Positions 12,233-23,028 of a stretch of 64,000 nucleotides of DNA are shown in pieces. The notes beneath the pieces are model-generated. The model was not told the origin of the DNA. It saw nothing but the letters and a program-made list of their open reading frames with translations, and did no database searches. Position numbers and translations under genes: made by a program. The stretch comes from Reticulascus tulasneorum (Eukaryota > Ascomycota > Sordariomycetes > Glomerellales > Reticulascaceae). The first letter of the stretch is position 1. Every line of letters begins with the position of its first letter. The DNA lies in the NCBI GenBank assembly GCA_001557505.1, contig LSAX01000010.1, forward strand, positions 1 to 64,000, read 5' to 3'.

Positions 12233-13779
12233 TTATGACAACTCACTAAACTGAAAATGAATGATGTCTCCATCTTGGACCACGTAGGTTTTGCCTTCCT
12301 GTCGGTACTTCCCTGCGGCCTTGATTGGCCCCATCGATTTAAGCCCTTCACACAAACTGAAGAAATCCTGATATGCAACAACCTCGGCCTTGATGAAACC
12401 CTTTTCGAAATCTCCATGGATTGCTCCCGCTAGTTTGGGATTTAGCACCTTGACGAATAGGGTATTTAGAACCACCTACCGGCTTGCGGTGCCAATGTGC
12501 CCTTTTGAATGACCCAGCATCGAATCTCTTTCTCGCCAGCTGTTAAACGGTCAGAATATGTCGAGTGACCTCAAGAATGGACGGATAGGCGGCTTACCAG
12601 TAAAGTAATACTGCAGCCCGAGCTTGGTAAATCCTTTAAACGTTCCCATTAGTAAACCACACTAGATTGGCATCCCATGCTTCGTTCACCGACCTTCAGT
12701 CACAATCTTGTTCAGCCGGCTCTTGACCTTGGCCTCGGCCAGGAACGCATCACGGGCCTTGGTGTCTTTGTGCAACGCCCACAACTTTTCCTCAAACTCA
12801 ACAGAAATCGGAATGACGTCGCACCCTTCCCCCCCGTGCTCCTTTACCCAAGCGGCTATTTTAGGGAGGTACTTGCTCTTCTGTCGCACGTAATCCTTCA
12901 TAGACAAGTTGACGAGATAGATCACTGGCTTCGTGGTAATGAGCTGCATCTTGGTGTTGATCAGTTCGATTTCCGCGGTTGTCCAGTCGCCATCGCGGAC
13001 GGGCTTGTCCTGCTCCAGCATCTCCTTGATTTTTGCCGTGGTCTCGTCAAACAGGGGCAGCATCTTGTATTTACCGCCGGCTTTCCGTACTGTTGCCTCT
13101 TCTAGCACTTTGGTCTTTGCAAGAATGTCTAGCAGTGGTCAGTTACGGCTGATAAGTGTCTTACTAGAGTGAACGCACCAAGATCCTTCTTACACAGCTC
13201 GCTCTGAATCGTATCTAGAGGCAATAAGAAAGAGACCAGAGCAATGTGACCAACTTTTACTAACTCAGATCGCGAACCGGGTCAATACTATCATCAACAT
13301 GGAGTACCTCGTCATTGTCGAAAGCTCGAACAACGTGAAACATGCCATCCACAGCCTGGATATGTGACAGGAACGCATTGCCTAGCCCTTGCCCCTCGGA
13401 AGCTCCCTTAATCAAGCCAGCAATATCGGTGACTTGTAGATATGCGGGGTACATCGAAGGAGGCTTCCAGATATCACACAAGAAGTCCTAAAACCATCTC
13501 ATCAGCGGATCGAGCCACGTATCCTCATTTCACGAGAATGGTAGGAGCATGACATCTTACATATCGGACATCGGGAACAGGACATCTAGCGGTATTCGGC
13601 TCAATGGTGCAGAAAGGGTAGTTCTCAGCAGGAACACTCTGCTCGGTCAAAAGATTGAACAGACTGGATTTGCCGACGTTGGGTAACCCCACACATCCCA
13701 TCTTCAGGTTACTCTTGACGCGACCAAAGGCAACGACATTGTCCTTGATATCCTGGGTCACAGCCTTCTTGGGAGGCAT
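12233..13779 (-). CDS. OLA1: Obg-like ATPase (OLA1/YchF family), divergent copy
   Basis: Seven exons on the minus strand: 13779-13561, 13487-13265, 13214-13179, 13128-12694, 12633-12598, 12539-12480, 12429-12233, adding to 1206 nt (401 residues), the usual family length. The P-loop is GLPNVGKSS and the switch II region is [12 protein letters not shown], followed by [11 protein letters not shown] central coiled region leads to a C-terminal TGS domain with the hallmarks [30 protein letters not shown] and IHFQF. The family binds and hydrolyses ATP and associates with ribosomes and translation factors in the cytosol. The motif that reads the nucleotide base is normally NxxE; here it is NLSM, so glutamate is replaced by methionine. 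The N-terminal exon also differs from the fungal housekeeping form I know (which has GLANVGKST), so this is probably a second, divergent paralogue. All splice borders keep frame, so the gene looks intact. Confidence 0.93.
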
Positions 13780-14034
13780 GTTAGCGGCTGTTGAATGCTG
13801 TTGTTGAACCTGTCGAGGAGAAGTGTAATACACAGCCAAATCTCGGCTTGGGTATTGCGGATTTTGCCTTTTAAGGGAGGTTTGAATTTTATTGTGGAGC
13901 CTTTGGAGAAATCGTACGATACTGGGAGGTCAACCCCTGTATGTTTTCCAAAGAGATCTAATAACAGCGATAAGACGAATAATGAGCTAGTAACACTAAT
14001 TACCTCTTAAACTGTTAGACCTAGCTGAAGGCTA
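13780..14034. promoter_or_regulatory. Upstream region of the OLA1-like gene
   Basis: About 255 bp between the OLA1-like start and the relic gene. Pyrimidine-rich on the minus strand just before the ATG, as is common at fungal starts. No specific operator recognised. Confidence 0.35.
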
Positions 14035-14218
14035 GTACCTACCTATCTGAATAGTGATACAGGTTCTATTTCGGGGCGTTGCTCCTATAGTCGCGAGAAC
14101 ACCGGTGGCTATCATATACTTTGTCAGACTACACGTTCTTAGAAATGAGGACGCTTGTTGCATCGTATACCTGTTTGTTGGTGCCTTGGCCTTTGTAAGG
14201 GAAGTCATTGCCAGCCAT
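14035..14218 (-). pseudogene. Relic of a small conserved Tyr/Ser/Asn-rich fungal protein
   Basis: The minus strand begins with MAGNDFPYKGQGTNKQ and then GTATAC, matching the start and first intron position of a short family in filamentous ascomycetes (MSGND...GTNSQ, then GNHYCSRDYGS, then repeated YHYSN/YYYSN motifs). After the presumed intron the strand reads SHRCSRDYRSNAP, then an in-frame stop and a second stop within the YHYS block. Intron phase is also broken. The function of the family is not known to me. The stops make this a decayed copy; recognition rests on memory of the family. Confidence 0.5.
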
Positions 14219-14957
14219 CTTAGAGATTGAGGGCAGAGAGGCCTAGACAATGAAGTCGAATACACGTTGCTCAAGTATGAGTGGTGATAACTCGGGATGG
14301 TGAAGACGTGGTAGATCGAAGATGTGGTGAACTGGGCGGAAGTGGTAGAAATGGAAGAAGTATGCAAGAGACCCAGCCGAAACGCGCCTGCGGAGAAAGA
14401 ACGAACAACGCAGATGCACAGGGGGAGTTGACTAGACTATAGAACAATGCAACATATAAAGAAACCCACCCCCATGTTCTTTCCTAACCACTATCTCTGA
14501 TACCGATAAAGATTTGGATCCAACAGTCGTGAGAATCGAGCTTTCGTTAAACTTGGGAAGGTTAGCCACAACGACGCCAAGTCAACTTCGATGGATTTTT
14601 AATCCATCCTAAAGTAATATAGCCATGCTGTAGCAATGCACGTGAAACCAACAAATGCTCGTGTAGGCAAAAGCAAGTGCATAATATTTTATATATAAGT
14701 TCCGAGATTCCAGTGTTGAGCCTGCCGCATTGTGGTTGATATGCACCAATAATTCCACGTTTCGCCACAATGTCGCCACTCTCGACATTAGCTTGTGCTG
14801 CCCTATCTGAGTCATTAAATTGGTTCACCTATGTAGCTGGCTAGTTTGTTTTTGGTCTGAGAATACGAGTCTATTCCCAATTTTTTCAACTTGATTGGCC
14901 CTAAACAGGCAAATGTTACATACATTGGATTTGAAAAGACTCAACTACTATTCTATA
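14219..14957. other. Intergenic region with one stray minisatellite unit
   Basis: No supported gene. At about 14657-14678 there is a single copy of the 18-bp unit that makes up the array at 8580-9048 (CTCGTGTAGGCAAAAGCA), same strand and isolated. The rest is unremarkable. Confidence 0.5.
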
Positions 14958-17072
14958 TCACACGAGTTTGATTTCTCGGGATGTCCATCGTTCAGCTGTA
15001 GCATCAACATCATCAAATTTCAGGAGGCCAACTCTTGCAAAAGTATCCTCCAGCTCGCCAGCAGGCTCGAGTATGAGCGCCACTACTTTCTGCTCCTCTC
15101 CATTCTTCACCCTGCATAATTGTACGCAGGTGTATTGCCGGAGGGATTTGTTATCTATCACCTCTGCTGAGCTTTCCAGATCCTCAGGGAAGTGTGCGAC
15201 AAAGCCGCAATCCTCCTTCGCGATATCCACGAACGCATCCATAACCGCTTGCTTTCCTGCCCACGGGGACGAGCAATTGTAATCTTCGCACTCTTCGTTG
15301 AACCTAAACTGATAAGAACAATATACGGGGTTCCCGGTCTCCTGGATGAATATTTTTTGGCAGGAACCTCTGATGACTAGGTGGCTGCCGTGCTCTACTT
15401 CTCCCTTGGGGTCCATGGGACTCTTGGGTGTTATCTGATGGCCTAGCAGTTTTGGTCCAAAGCTCCTAGACCACTCAGCCCAACCAGAAGATCCCGACGT
15501 ATTTGTTCCTTCTTGATCAGCCCACGATGGGTACAGCCATGCTACTGGGGTTCGAGCCGAGGCCCAGCTCCAGGACGGGCCCTGATATAGTGCTGTGGTC
15601 CAGGGCTTGTCCGCTTTGTGCCTGTGAAACCAAGATAGCGAGGTAAAAAGATCATGTTCCCAGTGGCCTGCCAGATATCTGCCCAGGTCAGGTGCCTGGA
15701 GGGCGGACGCAAGCCCAGACAGCGAGGGCAGGCGATCAGTCTCATGAGTGAATTTTCTTTCACTCCACTCTTCAATACACTGACTCCATAGAGCGATTCT
15801 AGATGACGTCGTCAGTTCATCTTGTAGCCGCTCTTTTCCTTGGTCCGAAGCTTCTGCTTGATCTCGTTCCGCGCTGCCAAGCACGCCGTTCAATATTTCA
15901 TTGCCAAAATGAGGGCGTGGGTCATGTCTTCCGCGATATTCCTCCAGGTAAATTCCCGTAGGGCATTCCCAGGCGATCTGCCCCTTAAAGTAGTGAAGCT
16001 TTCGTCGCGACAAGAAGCGTTCCTGAAAAGCCCATCCTCGATAGGTGAGTGGGGTGTCGAGAATCTCTCTCCACCCATTATTTCGAACCTGAAGGCACAA
16101 TTTGCCATCTTTACCGAAGACATGCGAGCTGCGAATATTTCGTGGACCTAGAATTCCTTGGTTGCTATTTTCAGCGAGGTCTGCACAAATGGTCAACTCA
16201 GCATCGCCGTAGACGGTTGCCATCCTCGACGCCTCGGAAGACCAATCCTCTAATCCATCTTGGATTATGCACAAAGCGTCAATCCACAAATACTCAAAGC
16301 CGAGCTCAAAGGTGATGTGTACAGCATCCCGGAAGCTTCTGGGCATCTCCTCGGCATCGAATCCTGCTTGCAACATACTCAAAGTGGCGTTGGTAGTTTT
16401 GAAATTCACGCCTTTGCCCCAGCAGTGACTCAGAGCAACATAACGACCATTCTGTCCAGTTTTGTCCTCAAGCTTCAATTGATAGCTGCCGTTATCTGAC
16501 TGCCGAATATGGATAAGCCTGGTTGGAAGTGTCTTATCCTCGGGCGAGACACAGGGCCAGCTGTGATAGCGAGTACACCTAGCATACCAAGAAGAAGCAA
16601 GATCGAGGCATTGCTTGTCCCCAGAGTTGGAAGAAATGCGCCGCCCAGGAAAAAATGGATCCATACTGGCCCAATCAACTACCTTTTCTGCCCAATTTGC
16701 TGCTTCAAATGCTGTGGAGAGGGCCACCCGTTAATGAGGCTCGGGAATTTGAGGCAAAGCGAGGTTATTACCATCGGTGGAACAAATTCTAAGATCCACA
16801 GTCGACCGCACATCGTGCTCGCCTTCGCGAATTTCGAAAGCCGCACGACTGTCATTCTCTCCGCATCGAAATATTCTTGTTGTATATCCTGATTTCGCGA
16901 AATTCTCCATACCCTCAAGACTGGAAAAGAATGCGCACCCCTGGCATCCTGTAGCTGCCGAAGCGATCATCTCTGCTGGCGCCTGCAGCTCGTAATAGTA
17001 ATGTGCAGTAGGAGTGTCATGTGTGTCGACATCTGCACAGTGCCCACAGAGGAATGGAGCAGATGTTGCCAT
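14958..17072 (-). CDS. HET-domain (heterokaryon incompatibility) protein
   Basis: Two exons, 17072-16772 and 16711-14958, with a 60-bp intron (GTAATA donor, CATTAAC branch, CCACAG acceptor) that removes an otherwise in-frame TAA; total 684 residues. Residues ~1-100 carry a Cys/His-rich start (CGHCADVD, CQGCAFF) common in large HET proteins. The HET domain follows: YVALSHCWG (block 1), LWIDALCIIQDGLEDW (block 2), then RGWAFQERFLSRRKLHY (block 3). Proteins of this type trigger cell death when incompatible strains fuse or on other non-self cues; partner and allele specificity cannot be read here. The ~300 C-terminal residues are variable and unassigned. No NACHT, ankyrin or WD repeats accompany it. 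Frame and splice sites are intact. Confidence 0.93.
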
Positions 17073-17557
17073 TGCTTAGATGTTTAGCAATTGTGTTCTT
17101 GGTCTGGGATTGAGGAAGATCACCTGCTCTATCGTTGTAGGGGTGGGATAAAGCTAAGTTTGTTAGAGTGGCCTGCGGATTCTGGGTGCTTCTTATAATA
17201 GAATACATGTCTTTTATTATTCTTTGTTGGGTTTCGTGGGGGCGGAGGCCTCATTGCCCGGGTATGATCGTGGCCATGCTGCTTAGTCACATGTATACAA
17301 GATGAAGCCATACAGAATATATTGATAAGTGCTCCCTTGGTTTCTGGCTGAGTTGGCACATAATAGTGTCCATGGAAATATGAACTCCAGCACTATGATA
17401 GTAGTTAAGTTTGTATTTAAGAGCTCTAATTATTGGCCCTATTAGGTTTAGGGCCAGCAGGCGAGAAGGGGGAACTAAGGCTGGAAGAATTAGTGAAAAG
17501 AAAACCACCCCCCAAGTAGGAGGCGGCGGCGGCAGGCGCTATAGCCTGGAAAAGGCG
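17073..17557. other. Intergenic region upstream of the HET gene
   Basis: Nothing gene-like. A short C6/G-rich patch near 17505 and poly-purine tracts are present; no operator recognised. Confidence 0.5.
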
Positions 17558-17574
17558 TTAAAATAAAAAAGCCG

Positions 17575-17834
17575 GCGAGATGCTGAAACCCTGGCAAACG
17601 CCGGACGAGCTCGTGGCCATTGCATTCGTATGCGCTAATTGAAAACTTCGCAATCGCGGGACGAGACGCTGGTGTGAGTATCGACTGCTGTCCATGGCCT
17701 TAGCTAATTTGCTGATTTTCATACGTGAAAATAATGGTAAGATGTTGAAGCGTTGGATATTGCCGGATAACATCGTGGCCGACGTATTTGTAAACACAGA
17801 CTGAAGACTTCATGCTCACAGGATGAGACGCCAG
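17575..17834. repeat. Ancient tandem duplication, ~160 bp apart
   Basis: The block starting GATGCTGAAACCCTGG near 17579 recurs, diverged, as GATGTTGAAGCGTTGG near 17740. Both continue into GCCGGA, CATCGTGGCC or CTCGTGGCC, and later GACGAGACGC or GATGAGACGC. Similarity looks like roughly 65-70 percent by eye. On the minus strand it gives a repeated peptide-like pattern, so it may be the remnant of a repetitive gene. Confidence 0.55.
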
Positions 17835-18030
17835 CGACAATGTCGATACAAGAGACTCATGTGTACCGGCGAGCATATGAACAAGACAGATTTATATACG
17901 ACGGCGAGAGTGTCGACGACAGGCATGTGTGCGCCAGTGAGCGTGTTGATAAGAAAGTCTCGACGCGAGTGTATCGGCGACAGAGCTATGTGCGCCAGCG
18001 AGCATGTGGACCAGAGAGTGTCGGCGAGAG
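17823..18030. repeat. Degenerate 63-66 bp tandem repeats, three units
   Basis: Three units are anchored by CATGTGTACCGGCGAGCAT (17858), CATGTGTGCGCCAGTGAGC (17924) and CTATGTGCGCCAGCGAGCA (17986). The spacings are close to multiples of three and two plus-strand frames are open through the array, which suggests a decayed repeat-protein gene. No named repeat family is recognisable. Confidence 0.6.
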
Positions 18031-18035
18031 ATTAA

Positions 18036-19950
18036 TTAGGTTTTAATCATCTTTTCCCTTTTCTTCCAAGGCCATAAGAGTCGTCGCGGTTGCATAACCG
18101 AATCGTTACGAACAATGGCCGCCAACATCTGAGCATCTGTGTTAATGCCTTTCGGCGCAATTGCGGTATCTTCGTCACTATTCATAACGATCAAGATAGA
18201 CAAGAGAGGTGCTTTAGTGAAAGTGCTAGTGACGAGCCGATTGGGTGTGCAAACTTGGATGAATTCGCCACCAGGTTCGGAGTAGAAGTATCTGTTCAGG
18301 TCTAGGTAAAATACAGATCAATCTCAGCAAACGGTCCCGCGCGTCAACACCCTAGGGGATCAGTGTTATTAGTGTAATTAGCCCATAGCAGTTAAGGTGC
18401 TGATGTAAGACGGCTGAGGGTACTTCCAGCTTTTGACTTTGGGTAGAAGAGGCGTGCTGGTTTACAAAAAAGCAGCCCGGGAGAGCTTGTCCTCGCGGCC
18501 GCCATATGCAACAAGCTGGTAGCCGACCGAATACGCACTAGCGAAATATCTCCAGATTGTCACCTGTGCAGAATGCGCAATGCTCAGTTACCAGTCCAGG
18601 AAGTGTTCAGTGAGATAGGGAGCCCCATCTATCTTCTCTTCCAGTCGTCTTAGCGAATGACATCCGCAGTAATAGCTCTTGTGGGGATCCTTTCAGATAC
18701 ACTCTCGCGTACGTGCCGTTTGTTCTCGTCGCTGTGGGAGTGTCGTATGATGAAGATAAAGACACCGCAATCCTACCCAAAAAGTGTTCGGTGTAGGGAG
18801 GCGACTGACTCGCAACGCACTCAGAAGCAATCCAAGCCTAGGCGGCTTTATCAAATATCTGCCAGCTGTCAAATGGACTTGTGTGATGCTCTGAGACATA
18901 TTTTCCGCAGCCCTGGGTTCCTCTAGCTTTCTTGTGAAGCTATCAATACAGATTGCCGGGGACAGGGATCGTCTACGGAAGCCAAGTTAGATCTTCATAC
19001 GGGCACTATGCTATAGCCCTACATGGTAAGTAAGCTAGTAAATCTGCGGAGTACAACAAGCTAAAAATTAACCACAAATAAGGTCCACTTCTACCACTTT
19101 TACGTGCAGATAATAGCAAAAATGTTTGGTCGTCCTAGAACAGATCCTCAAACACCAATGAAAGTTGAGTACTGAACGTAACAGCGACAGACACAGGGAT
19201 GCAGCCTAATTCCTGATTTGAAGGGAGTATGATTTTCGTTATTTCCATACATCATAACCAAGCATCGACGTGATTGGACGCAGATAAGGCCTGGCATCCC
19301 AAGAAGTTACTAAGGAAACCTAAGATCTTGGCTACAACTTTTCGTCCATTGAGGAAGACGTATCCTTTCGCGGCCCTGGCTGGGCAGTCTACTTAACTGA
19401 GATCTCTAGGGGCAGGCTCCTGCTAGGGTATATTTGTTTCTTCTTGGAGCCCGCCGGCCGCTGGGGGCGTCAAGGTTTTCGTCCGGCGGTCAATCTGGTG
19501 CGAATGCTCAGTGATGCCCTCCACGCCAAGCGGCCAAGCTCTTAGGATTCTGCGGCACTTCCGACTCTCGTTTCTGTCGCATCCACGGGTGGGCCGCATT
19601 ATTACCTGCAAACTTCCTTTTCTCTAATTGATAGGGACATGACGGATTGACTGGGACGATGCCTTGGCTTCGCAGCTAGCCTTTGACAAATTCTTTCATT
19701 CCGAGTCCTAGCTGTCCTAAGAGGCTAATAGTATGAAACTTACATGGGTTACTAAGCCGATATCCAACCCGGAGGCGTGGGGCCGGCGGCGATGGTCAGG
19801 AGTATATATCTGGTGGGCATGCCCTCCCTGAAGCAGGAATAGTCGAATGGGCAAGCTGAATTTGCGTTACCTAAATTATACTTTCCATTTGACCTTCGCA
19901 ATCGAAACAATCATTCTGGATCTCAGATTAAATTTGTGCCACCTCCTAAC
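18036..19950. other. Long intergenic region, no gene recognised
   Basis: About 1.9 kb with only short scattered frames in conflicting phases. The last few hundred bases presumably contain the promoter of the DUR3-type transporter. No repeat, tRNA or motif could be supported. Confidence 0.5.
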
Positions 19951-22605
19951 ATGGACTCTACTCCACCTTTGAATCAAGGATGGGGGTATGGCTTCCCCTC
20001 CTCTGCTTCCCGCGTCATTGCTCATGGCCAAATTGACTAAGTCATTTCTAGATATGGCCTCATCGTCGGCTTAGGCGTTTTGTTTGCGTGGGTGATTCTG
20101 ACAGTAATCTTGTGGAGTCCGGCCACTAACCCACCATCCAGGGTCTTCATGATTCTCATCACATGGTCGCTCAAGCGGTACAACTATGAAGTTCAAACAT
20201 CTGAGATGTTCACTACTGCAGGGCGGTCTCTCAAGTCCGGACTGGTAAGATCCATTCTATTAAGAGAGTCTCCGTAAGCCGACTGACACCTGCCAGGTTG
20301 CCGCATCCGTTGCTTCAACTTGGACTTGGGCAGCCACCTTGCTCCAAAGCTCGGCTGTGGCATATAAATAGTGAGCTTTGGCTAGAAATCTTTTGATAGA
20401 GTTAAGAAACCTAACCCGTGATGTAGTGGAGTCTCTGGCCCATTTTGGTACGCCTCTGGTGCAACGGTTCAAATCATCCTCTTCGCGACCTTGGCCATTG
20501 AGATGAAACGCAGAGCGCCTAATGCCCATACATGTAAGAGTCAACGTTTCTTTCCAAAAGTGAAAACTAACAAGGAATCAAGTTCTTGAGGTTGTCAAGG
20601 CTCGGTATGGTCCAGTCACCCATTTCGTCTATATTGTTTTTTGCTGCTTCTGCAACATTCTCGGTAAGCTGCTGCTCCCATGTCGATTTTTAGTGTCTTG
20701 GCTGACGATGGCTGGGTAGTAACTGCCATGCTGCTGACTGGTGGCTCTGCTGTCATCACCAACTTGACTGGAGCTCCGGTGGTCGCAACAGTATTTCTGT
20801 TTCCCATTGGTATAGTCGTGATGTTCTGCTTACTCTTCGATCCCGAAACGCTAACCTGATCTAGGTGTTGTGGTCTACACGTTGTTTGGCGGGATCAAAG
20901 CCACATTCATCACTGACTACATAAACGCACTTGTCATCCTGATTATCATCTTCGTATTCACTTTTACAGTTTACGCAAGCAATAATATTCTTGGCAGCCC
21001 CAGCAAAGTGTATGACATACTCGCAGAGATCGCGGTGGAGCGTCCGCTGGCTGGTAATGCTGGGGGAAGCTATCTCACAATGAAGTCTCAAGGGGGTGGT
21101 ATGCTAAGTTCTCTTCGCCCTGCACTCCCTCACAAGCGATACTGACTATCGCAGTGGAATTCTTTATCATTAACATTGTCGGAAACTTCGGCACTGTCTT
21201 TCTTGATAATGGTTACTACAACAAGGCCATCGCCGCCTCTCCAGTCGATGCATTGCCAGGTTATGTAATGGGGTATGGGCATCCTTTTCCAGCTGAGGTG
21301 TTTCCGGTGGATGCTAACGGGCTTAACAGTGGGATCAGCTGGTTCGCCATTCCATGGGTGACTGCCACCACGATGGGCCTGGCGGGCTTGGCTCTTGAGA
21401 AATTTGAGGTGTGGCCGACGTATCCTAACCGATTGTCAGCTGCAGATGTAGATGCTGGTCTCGTACTACCAACAGCTGCCGTGGCATTGCTGGGGCAAGG
21501 AGGAGCCATCGCCACTCTCTTACTTGCTGTGAGTTTGCACCTCGACGTAATTTAAGCATAGCATACTGCTAACAATTTCCGAGTTCATGGCTATCATGAG
21601 CACATACTCCTCGGAGTTGGTGTCTATTTCATCTATCTGCACTTACGACATATACAAGACCTACATCAACTCCGAAGCGACTGGCAGACAGCTCATGCGG
21701 GTCAATTATATCGGAATGGTCTGCTTCGCGATGTTTATGGCAGGGTTCGCAACGGCGCTCTATTACATTGGAATTTCCATGGGCTACCTCTACGTCATGA
21801 TGGGAGTCATCATTTCCTCCGCCGTTCTTCCTGCGACATTGACTCTTATGTGGGATGGACAGTCTTGGGCTGCTGCGACGTTCAGTCCCATCCTCGGCTT
21901 TATATGCTCCGTCACAGCCTGGCTTGTGACTGCAAAGTCAAGGTATGGTGACTTGACAGTCGAATCCACCGGCAGGAATGACCCCATGTTGGCAGGCAAT
22001 GTTGTGGCTCTCCTATCGCCGTTGATTTTCATCCCGATCTTGACTTATATTCCTCCCTTCAAACCGCAGAACTACGACTGGGTCAGCATGTGGAACATTA
22101 GAAAAGGTGACGATCGAGATCTTGCAGAAGCGGCTCAAATGGATTTGGAACGAATCCCAGGTGAAGCAGTGCACCGCTCAGAAGAGGATGTGGAAGAACA
22201 GGCAAAACTGGACAAGGCAGCGAAGATATCTCGCTGGTTGACTGTTGTTGTAACGCTGTGCTTACTTATCCTCTGGCCCATGCCCATGTATGGCACTGGA
22301 TATGTTTTCAGCAAGCCGGTGAGTAGATTCTGCATTCTTACTCTCTCCTTTCGTACGCTTGCTAATACTTTGGATAGTTCTTTACTGGCTGGGTCGTTGT
22401 CGGCATTATCTGGCTTTTTGCTTCTGTCGGGATGGTTGTGATCCTTCCAATCTTTGAGTCGCGCAAAACCATCTCACGAACCACTTGCATGATGTTTAAT
22501 GATATGGCCGGCATGAGTAGAAGACGACTCCAGACGACTGAGGGCCGGAGTCCGGGGCAGGACACGCCGCCACAGGTTATTGAGAAAGTCGGTGCGAAAG
22601 AATGA
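19951..22605 (+). CDS. DUR3: DUR3-type urea/polyamine transporter (sodium:solute symporter family)
   Basis: Eleven exons: 19951-19985, 20052-20087, 20142-20244, 20297-20370, 20427-20533, 20583-20663, 20720-20809, 20865-21098, 21155-21528, 21584-22318, 22378-22605; 2097 nt in all, 698 residues. Most introns show CTAAC/CTGAC branch sites. Family signatures appear in order: NQGWGYG at the start, [153 protein letters not shown]. These give the many hydrophobic segments expected for a plasma-membrane symporter. The product would take up urea, possibly also polyamines, with a cation. Expression in this family is usually nitrogen-controlled, which cannot be seen here. Intact. Confidence 0.95.
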
Positions 22606-23028
22606 CGACGAGGCGAGTTGTGAGGAAGAAAACATGTAGGAGATCACATGGTCTTGATTAGAAGTTAGTCTATACTGGAAGGTATCATGGTGCATCGGTG
22701 CTAGGACTTAATCGGAAATAACTCTGCATTCTATGACTTTCTATCTCTTCTAGATCAAGTATTTGGAATTACATCAAATTTTGTCATATAGCAAACTAAA
22801 TAACCTTGACGGCCTCGCTATGTAAAGGGAAAGGAGATTGAGGCCGTTTATACTATCCCTAGGACTTTTGTCTAAACGTACAGTCAAGACAGCTTGGCAA
22901 CTTAGAACATATCATAAGCTATCTCGAGCCTAACAGCCGAGATTCTGCAGGCTAGGGTTTGGGACGAGGCATCTCTCACGTTGGATTGATTCAACTAAAA
23001 ACAAATAGGAATCCCCGACCAAAGGCTA
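22606..23028. other. Intergenic region
   Basis: Carries the 3' end of the transporter gene and the upstream side of the next gene. No further feature seen. Confidence 0.5.

Noticed and set aside
12677..13105. 142-codon plus-strand frame
   Set aside because: Antisense shadow of exon 4 of the OLA1-like gene.
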